Both the position numbers and the translations under genes were made by a program. Under the pieces are notes generated by a model. It worked only from the letters and a program-made list of their open reading frames with translations. It was not told the DNA's origin and did not search any database. Below, in pieces: positions 34,014 to 45,405 of a DNA stretch of 64,000 nucleotides (its first letter is position 1; each line of letters begins with the position of its first letter). Source of the stretch: Ascarosepion bandense (lineage: Eukaryota > Mollusca > Cephalopoda > Sepiida > Sepiidae); the NCBI GenBank assembly GCA_037127315.1, contig JBBBDQ010000445.1, positions 2,294,001 through 2,358,000 of the forward strand, written 5' to 3'.

Positions 34014-34665
34014 TTAATTTCTACCATTAGTAGCGCCAAGTTTACCAGTGCTGAGTTGCTGTCTGCTAGCCCTTTTTCCTGGACAATCTTGTGATATGTG
34101 GCCTATTTTATTGCAATTATAAAAATGAACGCAAGGCTTTCCACCTCTGCTGAGAAAATTTTTGCAATCTTTGGTGAAGTGATTAAGGGCATTGCATTGA
34201 TGACAAATTATGTCATTAGACCCCCTAGGGAGAAGTTGTATAATCCTTTGGTGTATCTCTTGTACTGATGCTACTGCCAAGTCTTCATCTGGGTTCTTGT
34301 CTTTCATTACTGTCATGGTTGCTGATGCCTCCAAACAATATGGCCAGTTTGTATATTTCTGCCAATAGATTCCCTTGGTCAAAAGGCTCCACTTCATACA
34401 TGACAAACCTGTCTGTTGTGAATGCTGGTGTAAAGGGCTGATTTTATGTGTTCAATGTCTGCTTTTTCCTCTTCACTTAATTGCTGATAGATGGCAAATG
34501 TCCCACCAGACAGTCTTCTAGAAATTACATGTTCTGGCTGCTTCACTTCACACATCTGGCAAAGGAGTTCTGCCTTTTTAATCCATTTGACCATGTTTGG
34601 CCTGGATGCTGAGTTGTTAACCTCTTATAAGTTTGAATTCAAACTTTTTCTCTGACATAGTTTGC
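34014..34665 (-). pseudogene. Retroelement gag relic with two zinc knuckles
   Basis: Two overlapping minus-strand frames (34394..34594 and 34014..34406) carry V-K-W-I-K-K-A-E-L-L-C, then Y-Q-Q-L-S-E-E-E, then C-H-Q-C-N-A-L-N-H-F-T-K-D-C and C-N-K-I-G-H-I-S-Q-D-C. The first knuckle fits C-x2-C-x4-H-x4-C exactly. The second fits too if the upstream Y-N-C is read as its second cysteine with F in the first position. The overlap of frames shows at least one frameshift, and much of the middle of gag is missing. No protease, RT or LTR was recognised next to it. It lies antisense within the host intron. Confidence 0.75.
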
Positions 34666-34986
34666 AATATAGCCAAAATAGTTTGTAGCCGAGTTATCAA
34701 AATTCTTTCCTTTGATCCTGTCGCACTGGTGGCATCCCTTCAAGCAACTCCTGGTATATATGAAATGATGGTTTTTATGGTGTCTAGTGAGGTTGTTACA
34801 CAAGTTTTTGGTCACATAAGACTTCACCCAGTCTGCGCAGATCAAGTCTCCCATATACAGCACAGGTGATTTTATGTCACTTACGCTGAGGGTTCCTCCC
34901 AGGCTGTGCTCACTACATGTGTATTATAAGGCTCTTTTCAGAAAATGAAGCAATTAATTCAGTCAAGTACTGTTCCTATGTTCCTA

Positions 34987-35296
34987 GGGTGTGTATTGTC
35001 GTGCAGTGGATGTCAGCTTGGAATGAGAAATCGAGGAGCCAAGTTCGAATTCAAGTTGAATTCCCTGCATTCACTTATGTGTAAATACCCTTGGGAAAGG
35101 TATTTACTCATCTCATCCTTCCAATTTTGAGTTAAATAACAGAACACATTGGATTCTCAAGCCTTGGTTGGTAACCAGTCTACCACAGAAAGTAATGCCA
35201 ACCTACTGCAGGATAATCTTCTGCCCAGTCAGTCATGTTTCTTTCAAGACATGATCGCCCAAGCATGTATCACATATGGCACTTAACTGACTGACT
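34987..35296 (+). mobile_element. SINE family 1, full-length copy
   Basis: The head is 'gggtgtgtattgtcgtgcag'. The B-box-like 'caagttcgaattcaa' and the body segments follow as in the copy at 21181. It ends in repeated 'actgactg'. Confidence 0.85.
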
Positions 35297-35299
35297 GTT

Positions 35300-35973
35300 T
35301 GATCAAGCGATCAACATCAAGCTATACAGCCAGTATTCAAAATCTTTATCATCTGATCTTAAATAATCCTATAGTGATTGAAGGACCAAACCAAATACTT
35401 TTGGACTGATTAAAGGCAACAATTAATGAAATGAGAAATTTAAGATATAACAAAGTTATTTTACATACATTCAATTATTAGATTCTATACCTTCAAAGAG
35501 AGTAAATGAAAAATGTTAAAAACACTTTATTTTACACAATGCAAAACAGTATTTACATATGAAACTGATATTAAAAATTCTATCTTACTTTTCCTATGTT
35601 TGAATGACTGTTTTCGACTGGTTCATATTTTAGTGCAGATGATTTTCTGATAAACCAAGAAAACATATTGAAACTTTTTTTGTTTTTACAATCAATGTTT
35701 GATAGAAATAGAATCCTAAATCGTAGAAAGAAATAGAATCCTAAATCGAAGAACTATAGATTTTACATCTTTCATTAGCAAAGAAAATTAGAATAAATTA
35801 CATTTCAATTGATTATGTTAAGTAATTTTCTCTGCATTTTTTATGCGCTTAGCTTTGCTTGTTTTCCCAAAAATGCTTCATGTATTTATAACAGGAATAA
35901 ATTTTGGTTTGAACATTTTGTTAAAAAATTTAATTCCCTAATATGAATATACATACATTTATCTTTTTTTCAG
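35300..35973 (+). other. End of host intron before exon C
   Basis: AT-rich, with a short direct duplication 'aatcctaaatcg(t/a)ag' at about 35710..35745. It ends in a polypyrimidine tract and CAG acceptor at 35971..35973. Confidence 0.5.
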
Positions 35974-36095
35974 ATCTGGCAGTGTGATAGGTGCTATTAT
36001 TGGAGCCATTTTGTTGGTAGCAATTATTGGAACCATCATCTATTGTGTCTGTCGTCATAAGAAAAAACAGAGGGGTGAAGTGTTGAGCAAAAATA
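35974..36095 (+). CDS. Shisa/CX-like membrane protein, exon C (transmembrane segment)
   Basis: Internal exon of 122 nt between a TTTCAG acceptor and a GTAAGT donor; it is entered in phase 2, which matches the end of exon B, and left in phase 1. It encodes about 40 residues. A transmembrane helix of about 22 residues (S-V-I-G-A-I-I-G-A-I-L-L-V-A-I-I-G-T-I-I-Y) is followed by C-V-C-R-H-K-K-K-Q-R, a membrane-proximal cysteine pair and basic stop-transfer cluster. The orientation is therefore cysteine module outside, tail inside. Known Shisa proteins continue with a proline/tyrosine-rich cytoplasmic tail; the exons for such a tail were not found in the remaining 28 kb. Confidence 0.85.
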
Positions 36096-36269
36096 GTAAG
36101 TAATCCCGTGCAGGGATTTTTTTTTCACTCTGTACTTGTTAAAATAATTATTTTTTACAGTCTGTTAAAATAATTATTAAAATAAAACCTTATTTTTAAA
36201 GATTTGCAAATAGATGATAAATAGAAACAATCTAATTTGGATATTAGATGCTAAACATTTCAAATGGTT

Positions 36270-37868
36270 GTGGTTTATGGTTTTCATGTCCTTTCATGTT
36301 GTGGGCACTCATAGCTCTCCATAACTTCCTATCTTAATTCTGGCTACTTTATATCAGTTTTTCTTTGTGGAACTTGTTCCACTATCCATTTGCTCAAACT
36401 TATCAAAGTCGGTTACTTGCTATTTTGTCCTACTTCTCTTGCTTTCAGTATGTTCTGTGACTGTTAGATTTTACAAGCATTTTCTTATGTATCCCAAAAA
36501 ATTCAGTTGTCTTTTTGCAATGCTGCAGTTTCTTTGTAGTTCTGTTTCTTAAAACTTCTTTATTTCTCAAATGCTCTGTCCATGATATTCTCAATGTTTT
36601 TTGATAGAAGCGCATCTTTGTTACTTGAATTTTTTTTTTTCCCATCTGTTGAGAAATTGTCCACTATTCATGACTATAGAGAAGTTTAGATATATTCCAT
36701 TACAGTTCAGAATTTTTTAAATTTATTTCTAAGGACATTTTCTGTGTAGTTATTAAGTTGCTCAGTTTCTTAAAGGCATCTTTTGATATTCCCATGCACA
36801 TACAAATTATTATGTCACATTTTCCATCATCTGGAAAGACATGTTAAATGTTCACATCATCTTTATTTTGATGTCCATTTAATGCTTAACATTACACACA
36901 TCAGGCTTTCCCTTTTTTACTGGCAACCATCATCATCACCATCAATATCATGACTGGATATGGTTGTAAAGTCACTGAACAGCTGAACTCCTGACCAGCT
37001 CCCTCCATATGTCTCGGTAGTGTGCCAGTGACTGAGCCTTTGTGAATGATATGGCAGTCCACTCAGTAACATTGCCAGCCCATTTTTCCTCTTTCTGCCT
37101 CTTCTTCTTTTGCCTTAAGTAAAACCTTGTATCATGGCAGTGAAAAGATTATTGGGACTTATTTTGTCTTAGAAATAATGGAGAGTCTTTTTTTGCTTTC
37201 CTCAACTATCTCGTCTATTAGTTCTCTCAGTTTTCTTTCATAGGTTCTACTGTCAATGCAGTATTGTCTGTACAGCATATATTAGGGTTTATGTCTGCTA
37301 GTATATATTCTAGTGTTTGAGGATTATCTCTCTGTACAGGTTAGATAAATCTAGTAAAAACAATTCTATTTTTGTGTATTTTCTGAAATCATTTTTTATC
37401 CCTCATGAAAGCTGTTTTCTGTGGTTATGGCTTAATCAAATCGAATTCTTCCTGTTGTGCTTTATTGAATGCCTTTCTGTAATCTATGGAACATAGTCAT
37501 ACATCTTTCTATACTTTTGTTGTTGGTTCTGATCATGAAAATTACATTTTTTGTTTCAGTGTCTTATACAAGATCACACTGTTATTTCCATTATAACTTT
37601 GCTACAGGCTCTATTTATTAGAATCCTAATTATTTAGTTATGTAGCTGATCAAGTTTGATGGGGTCTACAGTGTTTTTGTTTTTTTTTTTTAGTAGTGCT
37701 ATGAAGGCCTCCAGTATTTCGCTGCTGTTATCCAATCAATTATCATTTTGGTATCTTTATCAATCTCAGAATCATTTAAAGTTGTCAACATTTCTATTAC
37801 AATCTTCTTTGATCCTGCTGTCTTGTTACTCTTCATCTTGGACAGTTCTAGCCCTCAGATTTTAAACA
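36270..37868 (-). mobile_element. Second LINE family, decayed RT, minus strand
   Basis: Minus-strand reading in several frames gives, in order, N-K-T-A-G-S-K-K (near 37850), C-S-I-D-Y-R-K-A-F-N (motif A, near 37490), a degraded motif C region near 37280 (C-C-T-D-N-T-A-L where Y-A-D-D-T-A-L is expected), then I-S-W-T-E-H and N-K-E-V-L-R near 36580 in the C-terminal region. This is the 'endonuclease-reverse transcriptase' type common in invertebrate genomes. Many stops and frameshifts are present. Confidence 0.65.
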
Positions 37869-38475
37869 GGTGGAGTTACTAAAATCAAGAAGGTACAAAA
37901 ATTTAAATACCTGGCAAGTGTTCTAACAGAAGATGGAAAGTGCGACACAAAGATTCAAAGGTGAATTGGCATGGCGAAGAAAGCATTCCAGAAGTTGAGT
38001 AAAGTATTAAGAAACACGACAATTTCGCTAGAAACAAAGAAGAGAGTATGGGATTGCTGTGTGATGTCAGTTCTTCAATATGGCAGTGAATGCTGGACAA
38101 TATCATCAAAGATGAAGGAAAAACTTGATGCTGCAAATATCATGGATCGAGCATGTGAGCAATGATGAAGTTTTAGAAAGGATGGAAATGAAAAGGAAAG
38201 TATTACTGAGCATCAGGAAGAGACAGTTAAAGTTCCTGGAACATGCAATGAGGAAGGAGGGCTTGGAGAACCTGATACTAACAGGCCAGATAGAGGGGGA
38301 AAAAGAGACAGGAGAAAGCAGTGAATAACGTATTTGAAGGACCTGATCAGGTGGATCGTGGAACGGGGTTCCTGTGGTGTATCAGGAGAAAGCGTGCTAA
38401 GAGCCACCAGGGATAGGGAGATGTGTAAAGCCATGATCGCCTATGTCCTGAAAGGACAGGGCACATAGAAGAATA
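37868..38475 (+). mobile_element. Second LINE family, C-terminal fragment, plus strand
   Basis: ORFs 37971..38165 and 38125..38328 contain M-A-K-K-A-F-Q-K-L, K-K-R-V-W-D-C-C-V, L-Q-Y-G-S-E-C-W-T-I and then S-N-D-E-V-L-E-R-M and R-Q-L-K-F-L-E-H. These are typical of the C-terminal region of this LINE type. Upstream, F-K-Y-L-A-S-V-L-T-E-D-G-K-C precedes them, separated by one stop. It is head-to-head with the minus-strand relic; both contain the same C-terminal region, so they are separate insertions. Confidence 0.75.
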
Positions 38476-38987
38476 GGTTTGATGGAATAGTATTATACGG
38501 AAATTATATAATTATATGGAAAGTTATATTTTCATTATATTGATTATATGGAAACTTTCTTTCTGATCAGTCTTATTAAATGATAAATACATAGAAACTA
38601 ATCTATTCTCGAGATGTTACCTTATTTACAATTGGCCCGTTTTTACAGGGTAGAAAACTAATGAAAGAGATGACAAGAAGTTGTAAGCTGCCAATATATT
38701 TAGAAGCATTTATAAATACAGCAAAAACCAAAAAAAGCAATTACTCTTATACCATAATCAGTACTTATATAGTACCTATAAACATATAGTAGGGGTCATT
38801 TAGATATAGATCAACACTTCTGCTTAGGATCAAAGTGTTGAAGCTGTGTATTCTGTCAAGTATCAAACTATAGCATCTGTCTCGTTAGTTTTGCTGCTTT
38901 TATTTGTTTTCGCAATTTATATAGTAGTATTATTTTTTTGTTACTTATATCTAATGATCTTTCTTTTATCCATCATTAAATTCCAAT

Positions 38988-39300
38988 AGAATGTACGTTG
39001 TAGTGCAGTGGATATCAGCTCAGAATGAGAAATCAGTGAAGCTGAGTTCAAATTTTAGTTGAATTTGTTGTATTCATTTACGTGCAAATACCCTTGGGAA
39101 AGGTATTAATCTGTCTTTTCTCCCTCCAGCTATGGATTAAATAGCAGGACAGATTGGGTTCTATAGCCTTGGTTGGTAACTAGTCTACCACAGAAAGTAA
39201 TGGCAACCTGCTGTGGGAAAATCTTCTGTCCAGTCAGTCATGTCACTTTTGAAACATGATCGTCCACGTGTGTATCACATATGGTACTTAAATGACTGAA
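38988..39300 (+). mobile_element. SINE family 1, full-length, diverged
   Basis: Head 'agaatgtacgttgtagtgca' and body blocks match 21181..21488, with more substitutions ('atcttctgtccagtcagtca', 'gtcacttttgaaacatgatc'). Confidence 0.8.
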
Positions 39301-39426
39301 ATTCCGATAATGAAGAACTTTTTTTTATATATTTTAAAGTATAGAATTAGTTCATTTAATATCATTTTTTTAAAAATGTCTGCTGGATATTGCACAGTTT
39401 ATGGTTAACTTTGTCTACACAGGGTG

Positions 39427-39458
39427 ACCCCCCCCCCCCCCCCCCACCACCACCACCA
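39427..39458. repeat. Poly-C run followed by (CCA)n
   Basis: About 18 cytosines followed by CCA units, inside the left terminal repeat of the mariner-like element. Confidence 0.9.
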
Positions 39459-39898
39459 AAAAGAAACAGAACCTACAAATTTTTTAATAAAACTGTTAAT
39501 CACTAGGACAACACAGAGAAATAGATCATGATGAACAGTGGTTTCGGCAAGATGGGGTCAACCCTCCACACATCAAATGACTCCCTAATCTGGCTGAGAG
39601 AGCGATTTCAGAAGAGTCATCAGCAGGAAGCGTGACATTGAGTTGGCACCACACTTACCAGACTTGAATCCACTAGATTTTTATTTGTGGGGGTATCTCA
39701 AGGATAGTGTGTACCCGAACAACCCTCAATCTATTGGTGAACTGAAAGCAGCAATCACATCAAAAATCAGTGAAATCCTCAGATAGGAACATGTCTGAGT
39801 AATAAGACAATTTTGCATGACATTTGCAAGTTTGCCACCAACATAGCAGAGCCCATTTGAAGCCTATTTTGGAAAGATTGTAACTTTTATGCAAAGTG

Positions 39899-40202
39899 CG
39901 GATGTGCATTGTGGTGCAGTGGATATAGGCTCAGAATGAGAAATCAGGGAGCCGAGTTCGAATTCCAGTTGAATTCATTGCATTCACTTATGCGCAAATA
40001 CCCTTGGGAAAGGTATTAGTCCATCTTTTCCTTCCAGTTTTGGGTTAAATAACAGGACAGATTGGGTTCTATAGCCTTGGCTGGCAACCAGTCTACCACA
40101 ATGGCAACCTACTGCGGGATAATCTTCTGCCCAGTCAGTCATGTCTCTTTCGAGACATGATCGCCTAAGTGTGTTTCACGTATGGCACTTAACTGACTGA
40201 CC
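39899..40202 (+). mobile_element. SINE family 1, full-length copy nested in mariner
   Basis: Head 'cggatgtgcattgtggtgca', canonical B-box-like 'gagttcgaattcc', intact body, and a 3' end in 'cttaactgactgacc'. One of the cleanest copies in the window, so probably one of the younger. Confidence 0.9.
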
Positions 40203-40230
40203 AATTCAACTAAAACTTTGGGGAACAATA

Positions 40231-40314
40231 CAGTCAGTTAAGTGTTATATATGATATGCACTTGGACAATTTCACATTCCAAGCTGATATCCACTGTACA
40301 ACAATGCACATCCT
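40231..40314 (-). mobile_element. SINE family 1, internally deleted copy
   Basis: Only the 3' end ('cagtcagttaagtgttatat' reverse complement) and the head ('ccactgtacaacaatgcaca' reverse complement) remain, joined by a deletion of about 220 bp. Confidence 0.75.
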
Positions 40315-40429
40315 GATATTGTACACAGACTGAAGTGTAAATCTACCAGGTTTCTTGAAAATAACTGGATCTTTGTAGGATTTATTACAATATCTGTGTG
40401 TTCTGTTTTTTTGAGTCACCCTGTATTTA

Positions 40430-43400
40430 TCAACTTTCAAAGTTTATTTTTATTCAATAGTTAATTATTTAATAATCTGTTGATTGTGTAAATGCTTTTC
40501 TATTTATACAAAGATGTAATATAGATCCAGTGTTCTACAGTAAATTCCCCTCTAGTCTTATCTTATGTGATTAGATTAGGATTTGGATTAATTTCTTTTC
40601 TTATTTTTGACAATATTTAACTTTAATGCCACATAAAATAATAAATAACTATGAAGATCAACTGTCTTGATTAGAGATCACTGAATGATAGAAAAACAAT
40701 GAAACCTGGTCAGATATTTCCAATTATAAGACTTAATTATTTTGCTTTTAAAATTGTCTTTACTGTTTTTAATATTAATTGCAGTGAGTGTCTGATTTGA
40801 GTTTCAGGAAGCGTATTTGGCCTTGTAAAATTTTGCCTCAAATCATTATGACAAATCCTTTTGTCACACTAAAGACACCTTGTTTTATGTGAGATTAATC
40901 CTAGTCCTGTCTCATAAAAAATCACAACTACGTATGTAGCAAAGATTAATGCTGTCAGAAGTTTAAAAAATACTTAGTGACATTATGATATAAACCATAG
41001 ATTGATCAGAATTTAAGGCTTAAATTATGGATTTTGCAGATATTAGAATCTAGCTATTCTAGCAAAATAAACTGCAATTTTAAAACATTAAAAATACACA
41101 CAAATACAGGATGGTCTTGCCTTCCCCAACTTGTAGAAAATATCTATGATGGATGAAATATAAGTAACATAATAGGTAAAGAAATAGTGTAGCTGTGTCT
41201 ATGTATCTGTGGTAGCCATTTTAAATGAATAAGATTTAACACTGCTTGACTACAAAATAATATTTGGAGCCAGAAAATGAAGCAATTTATCCTGGCAACT
41301 GCTGTAGATTCTCCTTTTTTTTTCTTTGTCACAACAAAAGCAAGAGTATACCAGTAATATGTGAATTCTAAGCAGCAATCAATGGCATGGAAAAACTGTG
41401 AGAATCCACAGATGGTGTAAGAATGAGACTTCTGGTGAGTGACAAGTATAGTAGTCACCTAACAATTGGAAACCTTATCAAATCATCTCTTAATTCAATG
41501 ATAGTAATGCTCAACCTATCAGTCACCACACTGTGCATTGTACACTGCATTCCATAGGATTTTCCACTTGTCAACAAGGTAAATATTATTGATATCATGA
41601 ATCATTTGCTGTACCACACCTGAACTAGATAATGTTGCCATTGGATAGTGGAAGGTTAGCACTATGTTATCTGATCAAACAAGTCCTGTTTCCAGTACTT
41701 TTGAGTATATAGTCAAGTTCGTATGTGGAAGAGACCACATGAAACTACGGATTCATCCTGTCTGTAGTACTACTTTTGAGACTAGAGTTTCTCTTGATAA
41801 GTGTTGACATATGTAAATTTTTACATTGCTTTATACTTCTTGCCATTTTTTTAATGCTGGAAATTTCCCCAGTAATAAAATAAACAAAATAAAACAGGAA
41901 TTTGCAGTGACTTATAGATTCATAGAAGCATGGCACTTTTAGTTATGGTAAAGTTTTGTGAATGTGATTCTGTTGTTTTTGCCGAGTTTAGGTAGGGTTT
42001 TTTTTTAAGCTCACCCAGGCCCAGTTTATTTGCTGTTTTTCTTTATTTAGTTGTGTCTATTATATATACTTCAAAAGTTATATGTATTGCATATCTATAT
42101 TTGATTAAATATTTGTGTTTTTCTAAACAGTGTAAGGTCTTGGATATGACGATAAACTGTATCTGGCAGCAAAGCCTCTGATTGAGAGGTTGCAAGGAGC
42201 ATGGAACCACCTCTTAATTAATGTTGTTCTAAGGTCCACCCTGACCCGAAGTGGTAACACCTGTTAGGGTCCCAGCTATGGGCAAATAGTTAACCCCCAA
42301 ACTGGGGTCAAAACACTATGAAAGTATAGAAATAGACTTTTATAGAAATATATACATAAAAATAGACCTTTTTAGAAAAAAATATACATTTTTATAGGAA
42401 AAAAAATTATTACCACAACACATTTTTTAAGGAAAATAACATTTTTAAAGGAAAAAAACTTGTCATAATACATTTTTGAAGATAAAAAAAATTATTACCA
42501 GCAATACATTTTTGAATACAAAACTCAAACACATCTTCAATTTTCTAAAATAAAAAATTTTTTTTTTCATCAAAATCGGACTAAATTAACCTTCTCACTA
42601 TAACAGACCATTAAAAAAAAAAACCTTAAATCTCTACCTTTTTGGCATTAAATAACCCACAGAGGTTGACATGCCATTAAACAAAATTCAAACTTAAACA
42701 TTGTAAAACAACAACTACTAGCTTGTGCATTTGAATCTTAATAAAGAAAACATACAGATTGGTATATGTGGATTTACACTGCTTAAAAAAAAACAGGGAT
42801 GTCTACTTAAACATATATATCCACTAAATGTAATGTTTAAAGTGATAGAGACTAATGTCAGTTTTTAAATAAAATTCATTATTTCCTTACACAAAGACAG
42901 TTCTTTAAGGATTTAACATTTTTTCGTTCTATATTCCGATCCATTTTCCTGGTTTCTTACACATCTTTAAATAAGTGTCTGAGTACTTTTAGCTTTCATA
43001 AGCTGTTATCAGATGAAAAAAAATGATGACAATTTGTCTTGTGAAAATCTAGTGTTTGAAAATGATGAAACTGATATAGTAAAAAAATTCCCAAACTCTT
43101 TGATTATGAAAGCTGAAAGTCCTCAGACATTGGGCAAATCTACATTTAAATAGGTATTGGAAAAAAGAAAATGGTGCAAAAAATGAACAAAACAATTATT
43201 TACAAAAAAACTTTCCTTGGTCTTTAATCAAACTTTCATAAATGAAAAATTGCTGGCCAAATACAGTCTGTCTATCTATCTGTCTGTCTAGTCAAAGTTT
43301 GTGTGTATTCACTTGAAATTTTGAAAAATTAAATATATAAAGTTGGTTGTCACCATGTGTGTGTAAATGTAAATATTACATCAGATGTTTTTATGCTTTA

Positions 43401-43990
43401 TATCTCTTAGTATGTGTCGTTTGTGTTGCTCATATTAAGTTCTTCTTTAATGGGACAACTTACTTTGTTTATTCTGTCTTAAAAGTCAAATTCTAAAACA
43501 TGTTTTCTTAATTTCCAATCTGGTTTTTGTGATCCTTCTAAATAACCAATTGTTTTGTTGATGGCTTTTATAATTAAGTTGATCTGGGAAGACATTTTCT
43601 GCCATGAAAGTGTTAATGACCTAAGCAGAAAAATAAAAAAATGTTGACATTTTGAAAAATTTAAATCTAAATTATCTTATTTGAAATATTTATTTTTTAA
43701 TGGATTTAATTATATTAAAAAAATGTGCATAAAAAAATTAAGCAGCTGAGAACAGAAAATTATATTTTCTACACTTTATTTAATGTAAGAAATGAATATG
43801 TTTATTTGATTACTATTGCACTTATCCATTGCACCAAGAGGCTATCATATTTTCTACTAAATAAACAACTATGTAAATGTTTAAACTTGTTAAACTGCAC
43901 CAATTTTACTAATACCATTTTATGACATATGCACATTTATTAAAGAAACCACTGCAAAGTAAAGCAAAGAAACTTGCCATGAGCAACACT
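40430..43990. other. Non-coding, repeat-like in places
   Basis: No supported gene. 42130..42300 is GC-richer than its surroundings and looks like an unrecognised repeat; it is followed by A-rich segments with repeated 'acatttttgaa' and 'aaaaattattacca' units (42360..42510). The 104-codon minus-strand ORF at 41144..41458 lacks motifs. Confidence 0.4.
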
Positions 43991-44739
43991 TGATATCATT
44001 ACTAGTGTTTGTATGCACCAAACCCCCCCCCCCCACACACACAGTCTGATCTTAAAACATTGAGACTGATGCTATAAAAAGAAAACTAAAACACATAGCA
44101 ATTTGGCATTTAATCTCCTTTGAAGTAGTCTCCTTCTGAAGCCACACACTTTATTCAACATCGTTTCCATTGATGGAAGCATTTCTTTTTTGAGATAGCA
44201 AGCAGCTATTGCATTGTAACACTATTTCTGGTGCTGAGAAAGAGAGAAGAGAATGGAGAAGAATTTTTTTCTTTCTTCTTCACCCACTAGAAGATATGCA
44301 AAGGATATTCTATGACCACACAGGAAAAATAGATAAATTAAATTATGAGATAAAGTTCTTTTTTATGACTCTTGAGTGCTAGCTGCAGATTTTATCGGAA
44401 AAGCCATTATCGGAAAAGCCATTACTGCAGAAAGTGGGTTTCTCAGTTATTGAAAAATTTAATAAACATTGATAAAACGACAGCAGTCTAAGGGTCTGAT
44501 TTGAAACAGACTTTCCCTGGGCATGAGGGATTTGATGACCCCTAGGGACAGCCACCTCTTGGTGAGAGAAAGAGAAACAAAATCCTCAGAAATAAAGTTT
44601 TCTTTGTGGAATTTTGCAACACTGATAATTAAAATAGAAATGTATGGTTTCCTTTTTGATTGAAGCTAATTTCTTATGATGATTGAAATGATAAAACACA
44701 GATGTGAAATGACCACACACCAAAGTTTCAAAGGGAAGT

Positions 44740-45215
44740 AAATTTTGGGATGATAATTAAAATTTGACCATTGGGTTGGACCATACCCCTCGAGCAATGA
44801 TAAGAGGCACTCACACATGGAGAAAAGGAGTCAAGATTGATCAGGTGATCAAAAGAACAATCCCTTAATGCTAAGTGTACCCAAAGTGCATCACAACCAC
44901 CCACACTGGATGCAAGGCTCAATGTAAGTGAGAGTCGATGAGTTTTTAGATAATTGGGTACGGTAGTGTTGGACTGGTATGGTGTGAGTTAACAAGAGAG
45001 ATGTGTTGTCATGTGACTGCCTGCTTTAGAAGAATCTTCGACTTTAGCCTCATGTCAGACCAACCAACTTAGATAGAGTGTTACATCTTATAGAAGACAT
45101 GGCTTGGAATTATAGTTATCTGCATGCAAGAGTGATAAACTCTAACCAAATACTGTACCGAACAGAACATATTCAAATGGAAATAGATTTTGAGATGATA
45201 ATTAAAATTTGATCA
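44740..45215. repeat. Direct repeat of about 35 bp around an unknown segment
   Basis: 'gatgataattaaaatttgac' with 'cattgg' at about 44749 recurs as 'gatgataattaaaatttgat' with 'cattgg' at about 45193, with further matching bases upstream. They bracket about 440 bp of unrecognised sequence inside the mariner-like element. Confidence 0.65.
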
Positions 45216-45221
45216 TTGGTG

Positions 45222-45224
<3 letters not shown>

Positions 45225-45263
<39 letters not shown>

Positions 45264-45358
45264 TCATCCACATACAAGCCTGTATCCTAGCTCATCAGTT
45301 TGGCTAGACACATCCACTTGTTTCTGGGTGGGATTGAAACCGATTTGGTGTCGGTTGG

Positions 45359-45403
<45 letters not shown>
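45225..45403 (-). mobile_element. SINE family 2, copy 2, between two (TA)n tracts
   Basis: 45263..45357 matches the reverse complement of the family 2 SINE ('gtcatccacatacaagcctg', 'tgggattgaaaccgatttgg'). (TA)n lies on both sides (45225..45261 and 45363..45403). Shorter and more diverged than the other two copies. Confidence 0.65.

Positions 45404-45405
<2 letters not shown>

Larger units (their letters stand above)
39416..40425 (+). mobile_element. Mariner-like element with TIRs, interrupted by two SINEs
   Basis: The left end 'cagggtgac', a poly-C/CCA tract, then 'aaaaagaaacagaac' pairs with the reverse complement of the right end 'gttctgtttttttgagtcac' plus 'cctg'. Both ends sit on TA. 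The interior (39515..39850) reads decayed transposase C-terminal blocks: W-F-R-Q-D-G, A-P-H-L-P-like and P-L-D-F-Y-L-W-G in mixed frames, then a V-Y-P-N-N-P block. SINEs have inserted in both orientations at 39899..40202 and 40231..40314, placing two events after the mariner insertion. Too short for a full transposase, so probably an internally deleted copy. Confidence 0.75.

Noticed and set aside
37868..38475. Twin-priming inversion of a single second-family LINE insertion at 37868.
   Set aside because: Both the minus and plus parts contain the C-terminal region of the same protein, so they cannot be complementary parts of one transcript.
41144..41458. 104-codon minus-strand ORF.
   Set aside because: No recognisable motif and no context; could be part of an unknown repeat but nothing supports a gene.
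42130..42160. Acceptor-like CAG at 42130 followed by phase-1 sequence as another last exon.
   Set aside because: The frame closes at once (ATG then stop), giving no protein tail, and the downstream block looks repetitive.
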